Shown: in pieces, positions 30,900 to 43,215 of the stretch
Position numbering within the stretch: position 1 is the stretch's first letter
Layout: the number at the start of each line of letters is the position of its first letter
From: Costus lasius
Lineage: Eukaryota > Streptophyta > Magnoliopsida > Zingiberales > Costaceae
Reading direction: 5' to 3'
Assembly: GCA_027563935.2 (NCBI GenBank)
Contig: CM050451.1
Span: forward strand, 104,807,565 to 104,871,564
Length of the DNA stretch: 64,000 nucleotides
Position numbers and translations under genes: made by a program
Notes under the pieces: generated by a model
What the model saw: only the letters and a program-made list of their open reading frames with translations
What the model was told of the DNA's origin: nothing
Database searches by the model: none

Positions 30900-31863
30900 A
30901 GGGAGCATTGCAATGCAATCTCCATTCGGAGCGGCAAACAACTTGAAGACCCTAAGATGCCGACCGATGAAACAAGGGATGAAGTGACACCGAACCCTGA
31001 GGAGCCACACGCTGATTCAACACCGGTGAAACCTGAAAGAACAGCAGAAGAGCGACCCTATGTTGGGCCGCCATCCTACAAGCCGCCGATACCTTTCCCT
31101 TAGAGACTTGTCAAAGCCAAGCTAGACAAGCAATTCAGTAAGTTTCTGGAAATATTGGAAAAACTATATATTAACATTCCCTTTGTTGATGCCCTTTCGC
31201 AGATGCCGACCTATGCGAAGTTCCTGAAGGACATCCTCTCAAATAAACGGAATCTAGAAGACCAAGGAACCGTGGCACTCACCGAGGAGTGCAGTGCGAT
31301 TTTGCAGAACAAACTTCCACAAAAACTCAAGGACCTTGGCAACTTTTCCATACCGTGCTAGATAGGAGAGATGACTTTCCAAAGAGCACTCTGCGATCTA
31401 GGAGCGAGCGTCAGCATCATGCCGTTATCATTGTGATTTGGGTGACTTGAAATCAACTAATATTTCTTTGTAGCTTGCCGACAGATCAGTTCGATGTCCA
31501 ATGGGTATTTTAGAGGATGTACCCATTAAAGTAGGGGACTATTTTATTCCTGCTGACTTTGTTGTGTTAGACATTGATGAGGATGACAGGTTTCCTATTA
31601 TCTTAGGAAGGCCTTTTCTTGCTACAGCCGGTGTTGTTATCGATGTTAAAAATGGGAAACTGGATTTAAACATCGGTGGCAATGTTATTCAATTTGATCT
31701 ATCTAACTCTCTTAAAAAACCTTCTCTTGCAGGTGTATGTCACAGTGTGACTGTACTTGAGCGCGATAAAGATTTGGAAGACAATGGACACCGCCCCAAA
31801 CACCGTTTTGACGATGAACTAGCCAAGCAAAGGGAGACTCTCGCCCCTTTTGAACCCCCCTGA
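30900..31863 (+). pseudogene. Gag-to-protease region, broken
   Basis: Directly after the gag stop, the sequence continues with HCNAISIRSGKQLEDP, YKPPIPFP and FVDALSQMPTYAKFLKDIL strings that are typical of the Athila gag-protease linker. An aspartic protease follows: ALCDLGASVSIMPL near 31390-31425 (the D-L-G-A-S active site of this branch), then PMGILEDVPIKVGDYF and a LGRPFLATAG flap region at 31499-31640. Stops and a frameshift near 31430 separate the halves. The protease would cleave Gag; it cannot be made here in one piece. Confidence 0.8.
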
Positions 31864-32152
31864 TTTGATGACCTGATAACTCTACGGTCGAGCTATAGAC
31901 CTTAAACTAGTGCTTTTGGGAGGCAACTCAAGTTTTCTCGTTGTTTTCATTTTCTTTCTGTTGCACTAGTTGATATTCAATTTTTAGTTTACCATCGTTG
32001 ATTACTCCACTCTCTTGCTTATCTAGCTTATTCTAGGAAATTTTTGATCTTGATATACGCTGATTAGAGGTTTATTCTTGTAATGCAGATGCACTATGCG
32101 AATAGGAAATTTTTCCTGGATTTTTACTGCAGCTCAGTGCACTTCACGGCTA

Positions 32153-32404
32153 GGTGAACCCGACGGGGTTCACCCGTGAAGTACACTTTGCATCTTGACG
32201 AGCAATTTTCGCAGGATATTTTTGTTAAATAATGATGGAGACGGTAGTATCTGGATGTGCATATTATTTCTGGGATCTCAGCAACTTATTGAGCACTTCA
32301 CGGCTAGGTGAACCCCATAGGGTTCACCCGTGAAGACTGCTAATTCTGACTGGGCGCATCTCCACCGCGTACTTCATGGTTAGGTGAACCCGCCCGGGTT
32401 CCCC
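32153..32404. repeat. Three LTR-type inverted repeats in the internal region
   Basis: Dyads with arms GGTGAACCC/GGGTTCACC lie at 32153-32174, 32307-32328 and 32383-32404, each preceded by TACTTCACGG or GCACTTCACGGCTA. They are the same motif as in the element's own LTRs and end 330 bp before the ORF1-like gene. Confidence 0.85.
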
Positions 32405-32737
32405 AGTGATTGTATCCGCTCATCGCCCGTGTTTGCCTTAAACCACAAGTCCGCGGGTAGGGTTCCATGATTTTCGCCGCCGCCACTCTCTCCGCTCTGG
32501 ATGTCTACTCGCCCGACGATTTCCTTCCTTCAGATCTTCAGAGAATCTTCTTACCTCACGATCTGCATCTCTGGTGAGGTCTGCACAGATTCGATCCACT
32601 CTCCATTGCTAGTATTTCGGTTTTCCTTGATCGCTGATTCCTCTGCCTCCGCCTCCTCACTCTGTTGCTGCTCCTGTGCTTCGGCGACTTCTCTCTGGTT
32701 TTCTGGTTTTCTTCACCGCTTCTGACATTCTTGCCAT

Positions 32738-34120
32738 ATGGCACCAAGGCGCAAAGTGCTCGCCTTCTGTTGCCGTGACCCTCAGCTTGCATCGGAATCG
32801 TCCACAGATGATGATGACTTCGTCCCACACGGACACCCTCCGCCACCTCGTGCTACTCCTGCAAGCCATCTGGCGCTGCCTTCCTCTTCCAGAAACCCAG
32901 TGCGCCATTCTGCTCGGCAGCCTCAAGCCTATGCATCTCCGCCAAACGAATTCGGCATCGTCTTCAGGAATGCAGAGCACCAACAAAACTATGAGCAGCT
33001 TCTCCATCGTCAGATAACCAACACCAGATACTTGGACCGAAACACTCTTGTTATGCTGGGGCTCTTGGATGATGTTGAATGGATGTATTAAAATGTTGGA
33101 TGGGAGCAGTTCCTACGGCTAGCCTCGCCCACATACATTGGAGTTACATTGGAGTTCCTCAACTCTTTGGACGTGAAAGCCGCCGCAGTAGTCGATGAAG
33201 ACCCAGGGCGCATCTCCCTCCGTATGGGGAACATTGAGCATTGCTTATCTCTTTCTGAGCTTCGACAGATTTATGGTTTCCCGGAGCTTTGCACGCGCAA
33301 AGTCCCGGTGGAGTTCAACGAGCAAACTTTCTGGGCGTCAATCACGAATGAGCACTTTTATTCCGTCAGAGTCGCAAGGGCCTCAAGCATCTTCAATCCA
33401 GCCATCCGCTATGTCCACCGAGTACTCGCCCATACCATCTTCGGGCGTGTGGAGAGCGATGACATGGTACGTCAGTCAGAGCTATTTTACTTATGGTGCA
33501 TGCTTCATTCTTTCAGCGTCGATTCTGGATTCTACCTGGCAAAGCAATTCAGCCGCATCACGCATTGCCGCAAAGGCGTGATAGTTATTGGCAGCCTTAT
33601 CACCCCTCTTGCAGTATCTCTTGGGATCATTCCCTACGGCACGGCTGAAGCTAGTGGAAACAACCGACTCGAGATCGAGTCGTGCGCTTCCATGAAACTC
33701 ATCGTCCGTCGAGGTGATGCTTACTGTATGACGTTTAAAGATAGCCAGTTCTGCATGTCACTGCCCAATCAAAAGCGCACCACTGTGCGCATTCGAGAGA
33801 ACTGGCGCATCAAACCGATTGCTGACCCTCAGCCCGACCCTATAGACTCTGCACCACCAGCCCCAGGCGCATTCTTCTCTGGCGGCTCCTCCTCAGACTC
33901 TATGATGGGTATTCTTCAAGAGATAAGGGAGGAGCAGCTTCAGCAGCGCGAGCTCATTGATCAGATGGATTCCTCCATCTCCTTTATACGCCAGGAGCAA
34001 GCTTCCCGTTGGGAAGCTAATGAGGCTGGGATGCGCGACAACACAAGATGCTGGGTTCAATTTGGGAGAAACTATGTGTTATGGATGACCGGTTCGCTCT
34101 GCTTAATGAAGAAAACATAA
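32738..34120 (+). pseudogene. Athila ORF1-like gene with one premature stop
   Basis: One frame runs from ATG (32738) to 34120, broken only by TAA at 33089-33091. The product matches the family known as Arabidopsis retrotransposon ORF1 (ATHILA ORF-1), whose function is unknown. Visible landmarks: FGIVFRNAEHQQNYEQL, RYLDRNTLVMLGLLDDVEW, then SPTYIGVTLEFLNSL, LSLSELRQIYGFPE, AIRYVHRVLAHTIFGR, SGFYLAKQF, IVIGSLITPLAVSLGI, PYGTAEASGNNRLEIE and RTTVRIRENW, followed by a Ser/Pro linker and a Gln/Glu-rich coiled-coil. It sits where env-like genes lie in Athila elements. The minus-strand element nearby has the same gene type (41599-43215). Confidence 0.8.
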
Positions 34121-35408
34121 GGAATATACCGGTCTCTTCAGATGAGGAGGAAGCGCCAGGTCACACTTCGCGCGGTAAGGGCAAGAGCTCCCGAGCTTCT
34201 GGCTCTCATTCGCGCAGGAGACACTAGCTCCATCCAGACCCGACGTTGCCACCTTCTCCTCTCACATATACGACATTGCATAGAGGACTATGCAATATTT
34301 TTGATCGGTTGAGCTGTCTTGACTCCAGCTTCTTCTTGGTTGTTTGGTTGTAGTTGTCGTGACTTTCTGCTTTTCTTTATGGCTTTGTTATGCTACTCTG
34401 TGATGGATGATATTTTGATCTTGGCATTGTATCATATATGCCACTATTCGTGGGCCTGGTCCACATCTTCAGGCCCCACACTCTGCCGTGTATGAGATAT
34501 ATTCGAACCATTTATTTTTCACTTTAGTGTTATGTTATGCATGTTAAATGATGTGTGGATCTATGCTAATTTTTGTGATGGAAAATTTTATTGACTTGTC
34601 ATGTTAGTCTTGTCTGATGATAGCCTTGCAAAATTCTTAAAGTTAGGTGCATGATTGGTTGGAATTTATCAAGACATGTTGAATGTAGTACTTGTTAGAA
34701 ATCTACTCAATAGTCATGTCTATATGTTCTTTGAATTAGAAATTTTCTAAACGGATTGATTTTATGATGTTGATTTAGCGGGTCAAACATTTTCATGATT
34801 CTTCAATTGATTTTGGTTTGCAATACATTCGATTCATATCAGGATACATATTCTCTTTTCAAATTTTGAATTCCTTTCTAGTATTGGGGAGACTCCGTAC
34901 TTAAAAAAAATCACACTTAGATTCCTCTCCTTAGCACTGCGAAAAATTGGCAGTGGTACCGAAGCATATGAGTTAAAATCTAAGAAATGTGAATTGAAAT
35001 AAAAGGATTCCTCTACTTGGCATTGCGAAAAATTGGCAATGGTACTAAGGATATGAGTTGAAGTCTGATGCAAAGATTAGTGTTTTGTATCCTGAATAAA
35101 ACATTTGAGTTAACCCCAACATTATGAATTGGAAGGATAGGAATGGAATGAGTGTTGTGTATGCTTGATTGAATCTCTTGTTTACTGCTTTCTGAATTGG
35201 TTGATATCTAGAAACTGTGGGACCAAACTGGTGAACGCTTAAGACACTCCTTCTAGTTGATTTCTTCTGATTAGATCTTGGATTGCTAAAGAGTATTTTT
35301 CTAAACTTGGGTGCGAACTTCAACACAAAAGATTATTCTTATATCAAGCATGTATTTCAACTTATTTCATTGCTTGAGGATAAGCAAAGATTTAAGTCGA
35401 TGAGTATT
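34121..35408 (+). other. Noncoding 3' tail of the plus-strand Athila-type element
   Basis: No coding domain. A degenerate direct repeat of about 100 bp (TTCCTCT..TTAGCACTGCGAAAAATTGGCA, about 34921 and 35012) is present. The expected purine tract before the 3' LTR is replaced by AAGTCGATGAGTAT, where related elements have AAGTNTGGGGAGA-like sequence. Confidence 0.65.
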
Positions 35409-36999
35409 TGATGCCTTGCATTTTAGTAATGATTTTTATTATCTTTCCATGATGAATTTAGGTCTATTTTAATATTTTTACACTCATTTAAGGCTTATTT
35501 AGTTAAAAACTTCAGAATCTTCACTTTTCGTCTGTCTTATTGAATTTCAGGGAAAATCACCCAAATCTGAAGACTTTTTGAAGAATCTAAATGTATGGGG
35601 TGATTCCTTATGAGAAGACGAAGCTGCTCGTAAAATTTGGGCTCAATCGGAGCCCTTTTTGGACTTCACGGCGAGGTGAACCCCACGGGGTTCATCCGTG
35701 ATCTTGCCGAAGGACATAATTCAGCACGCGTGTCACTACCTGGTGAACCCGGTAGGGTTCACCGATGATGTCAAAGGTTTCTGAAATATGCCGCACACTT
35801 CACTGGCAGGTGAACCCCATGAGGTTCACCTGTGATTCTGTCTGAAGATACCTGCACAGAAATATGCCGAGGATTTCACTGGTAGGTGAACCCCACAGGG
35901 TTCACCTGTGATCATTTCGCAACAGATCTGCGCCGAGCACTTCACCACCTGGTGAACCCCACGGGGTTCACCCGTGAAGCTGTCAGAACAGCCCGACCTC
36001 CACTCGGTTTCTCACTGATTTCGGGCCCGATTCAAGTCCAAATTTAGCAAGTGAGGACTTTTTGGAAAGCTTATTTCGAGGCGAAGAGAAATAATATAAA
36101 AGCCCTAAATTTCGTGACCTAAAGAGAGAGGAATCCAGCAACGAAGTGGCTAGGGCGGAAGTCGACGGCGAAAAGGTGACTTTGGGGTGATTTTTGGAGA
36201 TTCGAGCGTCGGAACTCAGCAATCCTTGGTTATTTCATTCTGTTCATCGTCTCCTCCCTCTTAGAAACCTTTTCCTGTGATTTTCCTATGTTTAAAGAGA
36301 GTATTTTGAGCGATTCAACGATGGTTGTAGCATAAACCTATTTTCAGGGCTAGGTTGAAGCCCTCTGATGATTTTTATTTGCAACTCATGTATTAACTTT
36401 GCTATTTGGATCATATCTTAAGCATATTTCACTTGAAGCACTTATTTCTTAATTTGTACTCTGGCCATGTATTATCATGTCATAGTTGTTACGGTTCATA
36501 ACGAGAGTATGACCATAACGACCGAACCTCATTGTGAATCTTGTGAAGGCTCGACGCGAAAGTGCTTGTTCTTCGCTCGAGGGTTTATAATCTACCACGG
36601 AACTCATTGGGTTTGTCTATAACGATCCACCGTGAAAGTAGGAGACGTTCTGGGTAAATACTGGGGTGTACACTCGAAACAGGGCACCTTGTACCCTAGG
36701 GTAGATTCCTTATACATATTTATAAATCCAAGTAACTGATATTTATTTCTTAGCGCAATTAAAATCGTCAGAGAGGTGGAAACCTTTGCCCTGATATTCT
36801 CTCTCATATATTTTCCCTGTCGTAGTTGTTTGATTTCTTGTTTACTGTTCTGCTTAGTTTTAGTTTTCAAGTTCCAAAAACCACGATTTGATCAACTTAG
36901 ATTCCAAGAATTAGATTTTCTGGTACTCACCTTGTTCCCTGTGGGATTTGATATCTTTTGTATTACTTCGACATTTCCGTGCACTTGCGGATAGTGTCA
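35409..36999 (+). repeat. 3' LTR of the plus-strand Athila-type element
   Basis: 1591 bp. It carries five inverted repeats with arms GGTGAACCCC/GGGGTTCACC at 35675-35696, 35742-35763, 35809-35830, 35885-35906 and 35951-35972, with starts 67, 67, 76 and 66 bp apart. About 31 bp longer than the 5' LTR because two repeats are intact here. Confidence 0.9.
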
Positions 37000-37004
37000 T
37001 ACAT

Positions 37005-37052
37005 CGGTCCGTGTATTGAAACCAAAGTCGGATCCGATTTCAAAATTCTGAG
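37005..37052 (+). other. Short remnant of the outer element between two insertions
   Basis: This 48-bp piece lies between the TACAT duplication of the upstream insertion and the CTGAG duplication (37048-37052) of the next one. Part of it (CCAAAGTCGGATCCGATTTC) resembles the LTR of the next element at 37134, which may reflect an older copy or chance. Confidence 0.55.
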
Positions 37053-38307
37053 TGTCACGCCCAGCCCAAATCAAACCATCCACATCACCTATTTGCCATG
37101 GAACTATGTACCCAACCTCAAAAAATCGAAACCAAAGTCGGATCTGATTTCGAAATTCTAGCCGCTCGTCGAGTTTCCATTGACCAGGTCAACGCCTCAA
37201 AGCGAACGCCGATTTCTCTGCATCGTCTTCATGCCTTCAAACGAACGCCGCTTGCGTTCGCTCGTCATCTGCCGACGCTAGAGAAGATGGACGGGAATGG
37301 GCGTGCGGCAGGCCGGAACCTGCGTCCAGCCTCAGCCTACGTCGGTGCACCGCTGGAAGTAGCTGGAGATGGTGAAGAAGGAAATGTCACTGAAAAATAC
37401 AAGGGAAGCAGAGCTCGCCGAAGAAGACAACCAAGCTAGGGAAATTTACGTTCGATTGATCTGGTTGAACCTATATAAACCGTAGAAGCTTCACTCAAGC
37501 TCCATCGCGTTGATGGCACACTCACCATCGACTTTATAGGTTTCGCTCCTTGCCGAAAACCTCCACGTCGCGACCAGCAACGGCATCAGAGCCACCGCTC
37601 TGGGAAGAGACCTCGCCGGCCTCTCTTCGTATTTCTCCCGATGATGGCATTAGGGCCGGAACCCTTGAACAGGGGAGGGCGGCGGACGTTCTCAACGCCG
37701 CCTAGATGCTACCACTACTCGGGGGAGGCGGAGGAAGCGCACCACTGGTGGCTCCGGTCCCGCCTCGCCCTCCTGGTGCTAGACGGAGCTGGAACGTTGG
37801 CCGCGACGAAGCTTCGTCGACCTTCGAAGGCAAGGGAAGCCATGCTTCCCTTCTGATCGCCGAAGAAGCCTCAGATCTCCTATCCTCCCCCCCTTGCTGA
37901 TTGTCCGCATGGAGCTTTATGGACGAGGGAGATGACACTCATCTTAGAAAGCAGCCGCCTGCCAGCCGGCCTTCCCAACTGAGGCTTCCGCTCTCGCCGC
38001 CGGATCTACAACCGCCTCGTCCGTGATCGAGTCCGCCATCCGGGCCGACGACAGGCCTCGCAGATCTTGGTCGTAGTCACGTCAGAGACCCCGCTGGAGA
38101 TCCAGCCGCTGTCAATGCCGGAAACATCGCCGGAGTCCTCGCCGTTGGTACGCCGCAATCGTCGCCGGAAGAATCGATGCCGCCTGCATCGATTTCGTCC
38201 GCGTTGGCAATGCAGGATTTTTGGTTCCGGGCCTGCAGCTATGCACATGGATTGGGTCGCGCGGCCCAATCTTCTTTGGTCCAGTCCAAGTGACTTTGTG
38301 TATCACA
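37053..38307 (-). repeat. 3' LTR of the small non-autonomous element
   Basis: 1255 bp, aligned with the split 5' LTR. GC-rich frames such as 37641-37856, 37702-37938 and 38006-38269 recur with different breaks in the other LTR and show no known domain. Confidence 0.82.
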
Positions 38308-39173
38308 TTCTCCCCCACCAAATCTAGACATCGCCCTCGATGTCCTTCTCGGGGTCGGACACTGATGCCTCCACCGCATCCATCGTCGGCATCTCGCAGA
38401 CACCGGAATCACATCGTCGCCCTCCCAATGATGGCATAAAAGCCCATTGCTTTGGAAAGGAGCCTCGCAGACCCCTCATCGTCGCCCACCTGGTGACAGC
38501 ATCAGAGCCTCCTGCTCTGGAAAGGGGGCTCGCAGACCCCTCATCGGCATCCCGCCTGACGCCGGAATCCTCGCCACTCGGCTAGTGACGGTAACGAAGC
38601 TCTCCTAGTTTCGCTCCCTCGACGACGCATAGAGCTCTCCTAGTTTCGCTCCACACATCGCCGTTGACTACGGTCCCTCTCTGCTCTCCAAAGGAACCCA
38701 TCTGTGCCCACCTGGCACCGGCATCAGAGCTTGGAGCTCTGGAAAGAGATTCCGCGGCCAGTCTTCGTCGCCCTCCTGACGACGGCATCAGAGCCTCCTG
38801 CTCTTGGAAGAGGTCTCGTAGACCTCTCGTCAGCATCTTGCTCATAGATGCCGGAATCCTTGTCACCCGCCTGGTGACGGCTTCGGAGCCCGCTGCTCCG
38901 GGAAGAAGCCTCGCAGACTTCTCATCGGCATCTCGCTCATAGATGCCGGAACCCTCGTCACCCACCTGGTGACGGCATCCGAACTCACTGTCCCAGGAAG
39001 ACATCTCGCATACCACTCTTCGTCGCCCACCTGGCGACGGCGTCAGAGCCTCCTGCTCTGGAACGGGAGGGGGGGGGGGGGGTGCTCACCACCGCCCTGT
39101 TGGTATGCCGCCTGTGCACTATCATCTCCTTGCATCACCATTATTGCCGGCCGAACCTTACCTCTGATACCAC
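38308..39173 (-). repeat. Noncoding interior made of ~100-bp imperfect repeats
   Basis: The words GACGGCATCAGAGCCTCCTG, CTCTGGAAAG, CTCGCAGACC and CGCCCACCTGGTGACGG recur every 90-130 bp across 38400-39070. The minus-strand primer site TGGTATCAGAGG is at 39161-39172, next to the LTR end; the polypurine tract (plus-strand TTCTCCCCCACC) is at 38308-38319. A G run of about 18 bases is at 39065-39082. No protein domain is seen. Confidence 0.75.
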
Positions 39174-39182
39174 TGTCACGCC

Positions 39183-40602
39183 TGATAGGAGAATTCCGCA
39201 AGTATACGGACTATTGAAGTAATAAATATGTATCGATCCCACAGGGACCAAATACCAAGTACCGACTGGTTAGATTATCGCAAGCTAGACGATCCTTTAG
39301 TGGTTTTGAAATGGTTGCTAAGATCTAAGATTAAACTAAACAGGAAATCAAAGTAACTAAGGATAGATGCAGGGTAATTGCATGACGAAAGATATAAGTA
39401 TGAAAATGATCAGGGCTAAGGTCCACCGCCTTGATACTTTATGCACAGATGAATAACTATGATCAGCACCCTCTCCTAAGTTCTAGAGCAATCCTAAAAG
39501 TGCACGTTGTCCCCTCCCGGAGATCAACGAGGTGTTTAATAGGCTAGATGTCTACCTCCGTTGTACATCTACCCATGTAAACCCAAAGAGATCCAGATTG
39601 TGTATACTTTTTCATCATAAGAGTTGTCCTCTCCCAAGGATGCAACTAGGTATTTCCACGGCTAACCGCCTACCTCCGTAGTACGCTTACCCGAGTAAAC
39701 CCTTAAAGCACAAGATAGTGGACACTACTCGTGTGCAATCACCCACTCCCGTGGGATGATTGACATACCTCTCCCTAGGCGTTCCAACACCCGGACGTGC
39801 CTCCCAGCAATACCGAATATCTAAAGCATGAAGATGACAAAACGACAAGCTTCATTCAACAAGTGCAACTAGAGAAAGTAGAACATTCTAGGGTTTAACA
39901 ATGCAAGTTATCATCCATACATAAAGCATTCAAGGGGCTTCACTCAGCCCTGAAATACGGTTTAAGCTACACAAATCATGATACAAAGCCAAGTCTGCGA
40001 ATATCCCAATACATAATCCATAGAAAGCGAATGTAATAAGATAAATGAGAGGAGGAAGATAGGACTCCCTCAAAGAGGAAGGATCCACTCGAAGCTTCTA
40101 GGGCTCCCGCCGCCAAAAGCTCTCCTCTTCCCTCCGTTCAAGCTCTGGTTTCGCTCCCTTGCTGGGCCGCTACTTTCGCCTTACATATGCTATCTCCAAT
40201 CGAAAATTTTTCTATCCCCCTTTCCCCCCTCCTCACGTGAATAGGGGTTTTGTCCTCTTTCTGTGTTCTCCTTTGTCGAATTCCACTTCTGCCCCTCTTT
40301 AGCCTTCCATCTAACGTGGATAAGTCGAGGGTTGAAACCTGAAAAAATCAGCGTCTGGCGACTCAGAAGTCACGGGGCGTGATTCCGGTCGCTGGGTGGG
40401 CCGTGGTTTTAGCTATGAATACAGGTTTGGCTGAAAATAGTGGCATTCCCTCGCTTTTCCCCTGAAATGAAGCAAAAACACCAAAGAGTGTAGATTCCAT
40501 AGATATTGCAATAATTCTATATAAAGCAGGTGTAAATGCCAAAATAGTGATGAAATACCAATGGAAATAGCGTATAAATTCCTATATAAAAACCACTTAA
40601 CA
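39183..40602 (-). repeat. 3' LTR of the minus-strand Athila-type element
   Basis: 1420 bp. It has one GC-rich inverted repeat (CACGG at 40371 and CCGTG at 40401) of the type clustered at 43403-43720. The tract AAGTCTGGGGAGATT (minus strand) directly precedes it at 40603-40617 and is a good polypurine tract. Confidence 0.9.
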
Positions 40603-41598
40603 AATCTCCCCAGACTTAAACTCTTGCTTGTCCCCAAGCAAAGAAAGAATGGTACTAAGCTGTAAAGGTGATCCACAAGACTTGAATACAAACCCCTTTA
40701 AGAAAATGCTAACATTGAACCATGCTATGGTCAAACATCCCACAAGTGGTAAATGCCTATCAAATATCAAAGTGGTAAGCCGTGCAACCCAAGATAAATG
40801 TGTTCCCCACATAGTTGTCACACTTCATAATCAATATCCTAGTTCCTCCCCAAACAAGGTTTAACGCCTCCAAGCGGTTTGAGATGAAAGTGGAAAAGGG
40901 AAACATCAAACTTTTTTTTTGTGGCCTTTAATCGAGTGATGCAAGCAACGTACCTAAACAGTTGTCAACTTCCCTCTTTTGATGTTTCGGTTTGTTGAGA
41001 ACAAGTTTAGGTTTACATGACTCATGTTTATATCCGTCTTATGGTCTATAGCTCAGCGGAGTCACGTTCCTTAAATCTTTTTCTGTCATCCCCTTTTATT
41101 GTTTTTTTTTTAAGTTAACAAAATTGGGTGGCCGAAATGGAGGATGTTACATCTTTAACAAGTGAGGGGGGAAGGAACCGTTTAATATCAAATTGGGTAT
41201 GGACAAGTAGTGGCATCCCACAACTAAAATAGGAACTCAACTTACCAGGAATCAATCTTCTAGTTAGCTACCAAGAGGGGATTAATCACACGAGCTAGAT
41301 TTATGCAAGCAGAATTCTAGAAGGGGCGAAATCATGCAAGTAGATCATACCAAACAGCAAAGGACATATAAAAACATGCTTGAAGGCAAGCAAGAACATA
41401 TTTTAAAATTCTAGAACCAAGGGAGAACAGTCATCGAACTATTAAACAATACTAAATGACAAGGCAGCACTCAGGCATACCATAAGTTAAAACTTATAAT
41501 GATAAAAACTCTATGCAAAACAAGACAATCCAAAGTCAAGAGTGTTCAATAGCAAATGGAAACAGCAAAGTGAGTGCAGACTAAACTAAACAACTAGA

Positions 41599-43215
41599 CT
41601 ACCAAACCCCCCACCCGCATGGTAAAAGAGGCATCGTCTCTGATGCCAAAGTAGAAGGCAGTGAAGCATACAAAAGTGGGTGGGTGTAGGTACTTACAAA
41701 CTTGTCGCGGGGATCATCCGCTGCGTCGCTAAGATCAGCATCAGAGGAATCATCCGAAGGAGAGGAAGAAGTGTCATGATGGCGCTGATAAGGGGCATTA
41801 CTCCTGAACCCAGGGAAACGGGAGTGAAGAAAGGCAGATATGCCCTTCACGTTCACAGTCAGTGCGTCAAGTTGAGTCCTCTGTGTCTGGAGTTGTCCAA
41901 GGATCGAATTGAGCATTTCATGTGTGGATGGCTGAGTAGGGGCCCTGGGTGCTGGGCCGGCGGTAAAGGGAGTAGGCATTGCTGATGAAGTGCTGGGAGC
42001 ATCCGCGGCATCAGGCAGGATGTTCCAGTTTTCGCGGTGCCTGATGGTGGTTCTCACAGTGTTAGGGAGAGGGATCGTATGTAAGCTGTCCCGAAGGAGT
42101 AGGTGGTATACATCCCCATGCCGGGAGATCAATTTCATTGCAAGAGAAGCCTCCATGTCCAACCGTCGGCTCCCGCTGGCTTCAGGGGTCCCGTAGGGAT
42201 TGCGCCCTAAATGCAGCGTCAGCGGAGTTAGCAGACCACCGACTGCAATAGTACCTTTGGTGACCCGCCCGATGTGCTCCAAGTGCTTAGCCAGGTAATA
42301 ACCGGAATTGAGAGGAACTTGGTGGAGCATGCTCCACAAGAAAACCAGCTCCACATGGCGCAGCATACAATCACTGTCGGCGCGCGCAAAAAGGGTATGG
42401 GCAAGCAGACGATGCGCGTACCACAGTCAGGGATTGGATATGGCGCTAGCGCGTGTATTCTTGGAGGAGTACTGAGCTTCGGAAGAGATAGATTGCTAGA
42501 AAGCATCTTCCCAGTTGCCTGTCGGTTTGTGAAGCTCAACGTCGGTGGGGAAGCCATATACAGAATTGAATTCGTCGAGGGGGAGCCGGTATTCAGTGTT
42601 ATGAAGCCGGAAGCAAACCAGGAAGACTTCGTTGTCGCGGCCGGAGCGGCAAGTCGAGAAAGAGCTGAGTACTTTCAAGGTGAGGCCGAGATGCGTGGGC
42701 GAGGCTTGATTCAGAAATTTCTCCCACCCGAGGTTCCGGAAGAGCCAAAGGATGTCGTCGAGTAAGCCCAGTTGATGCAGAGTGGGCGCGTCCATATAGC
42801 GCGTGTTGATAATGCGCCGCTGAGAAAGGGCAAAGTACCTGGCTTCGTGGGTGGCATCACGGAAATGAAGGACATGCCCTTCGGTGGTAGGGTGAAAATT
42901 GGGTTGGCGTGGTCGAGGTGGCGATGGGGAACGGGCGGGTGCTTTGCCTGCTCGACGCCTGCGATAAGTGGTGGCAGGTTTAGGGGCGGGAGGAAGTGGT
43001 GGTTCGGTAGTAGGGATTGGTGTAGGAGTAGAAGGTGGAGGTGTCGGGTATGATGCTGGCACCTTCCCCGCTCTGCCCTGTTGGGAATCTGTGGTGGTGG
43101 CCGCAGGCGCAACGGAAGGGGCGCGCGGTGGATCAGGGGGAACTGGGTTAGGGGATGTTGGGCACGGGCTCTTAGGTAGATAGGAGGGGCGCACGCAAAC
43201 TTTGCGAGGTCCCAT
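41599..43215 (-). pseudogene. Athila ORF1-like gene with premature stops
   Basis: Two frames in the same register (43215-42496 and 42366-41599) are separated by at least two stops near 42496 and 42430. The N-terminus is Pro-rich with RRRRAGKAPARSPSP. Then come HFRDATHEARYFAL, RRIINTRYMDAPTLHQLGLLDD, LGWEKFLNQASPTHLG, VYGFPTDVEL, FLWSMLHQVPLNSGYYLAKH, GTIAVGGLLTPLTLHLG, NPYGTPEASGSRRLDME and VRTTIRHRENW. These match the plus-strand element's gene position by position, though with considerable divergence. The C-terminus is Ser/Asp-rich. The family is the ATHILA ORF-1 group of unknown function. The full frame without stops would be about 539 codons. Confidence 0.8.

Larger units (their letters stand above)
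27701..36999 (+). mobile_element. Athila-type LTR element without RT/RNase H/integrase
   Basis: It spans TGATGCCTTGC (27701) to GATAGTGTCA (36999) with perfect duplication TACAT (27696-27700 and 37000-37004). LTRs are 27701-29260 and 35409-36999. A tRNA-Asp-type primer site follows the 5' LTR. Order: gag, broken protease, inverted-repeat cluster, Athila ORF1-like gene, noncoding tail, LTR. There is no trace of RT, RNase H or integrase between 31900 and 32700 or after 34120, so it is non-autonomous. LTRs differ at about 9 of their first 210 bp plus short deletions. The purine tract before the 3' LTR is badly degraded. Confidence 0.9.

Noticed and set aside
35675..35972. CRISPR-like regularly spaced palindromic repeats
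   Set aside because: This is plant nuclear DNA; the spacers are themselves repeated LTR sequence and no cas genes exist.
42274..42765. A 163-aa plus-strand frame
   Set aside because: It is antisense to the ORF1-like gene, whose family landmarks are clear on the minus strand.
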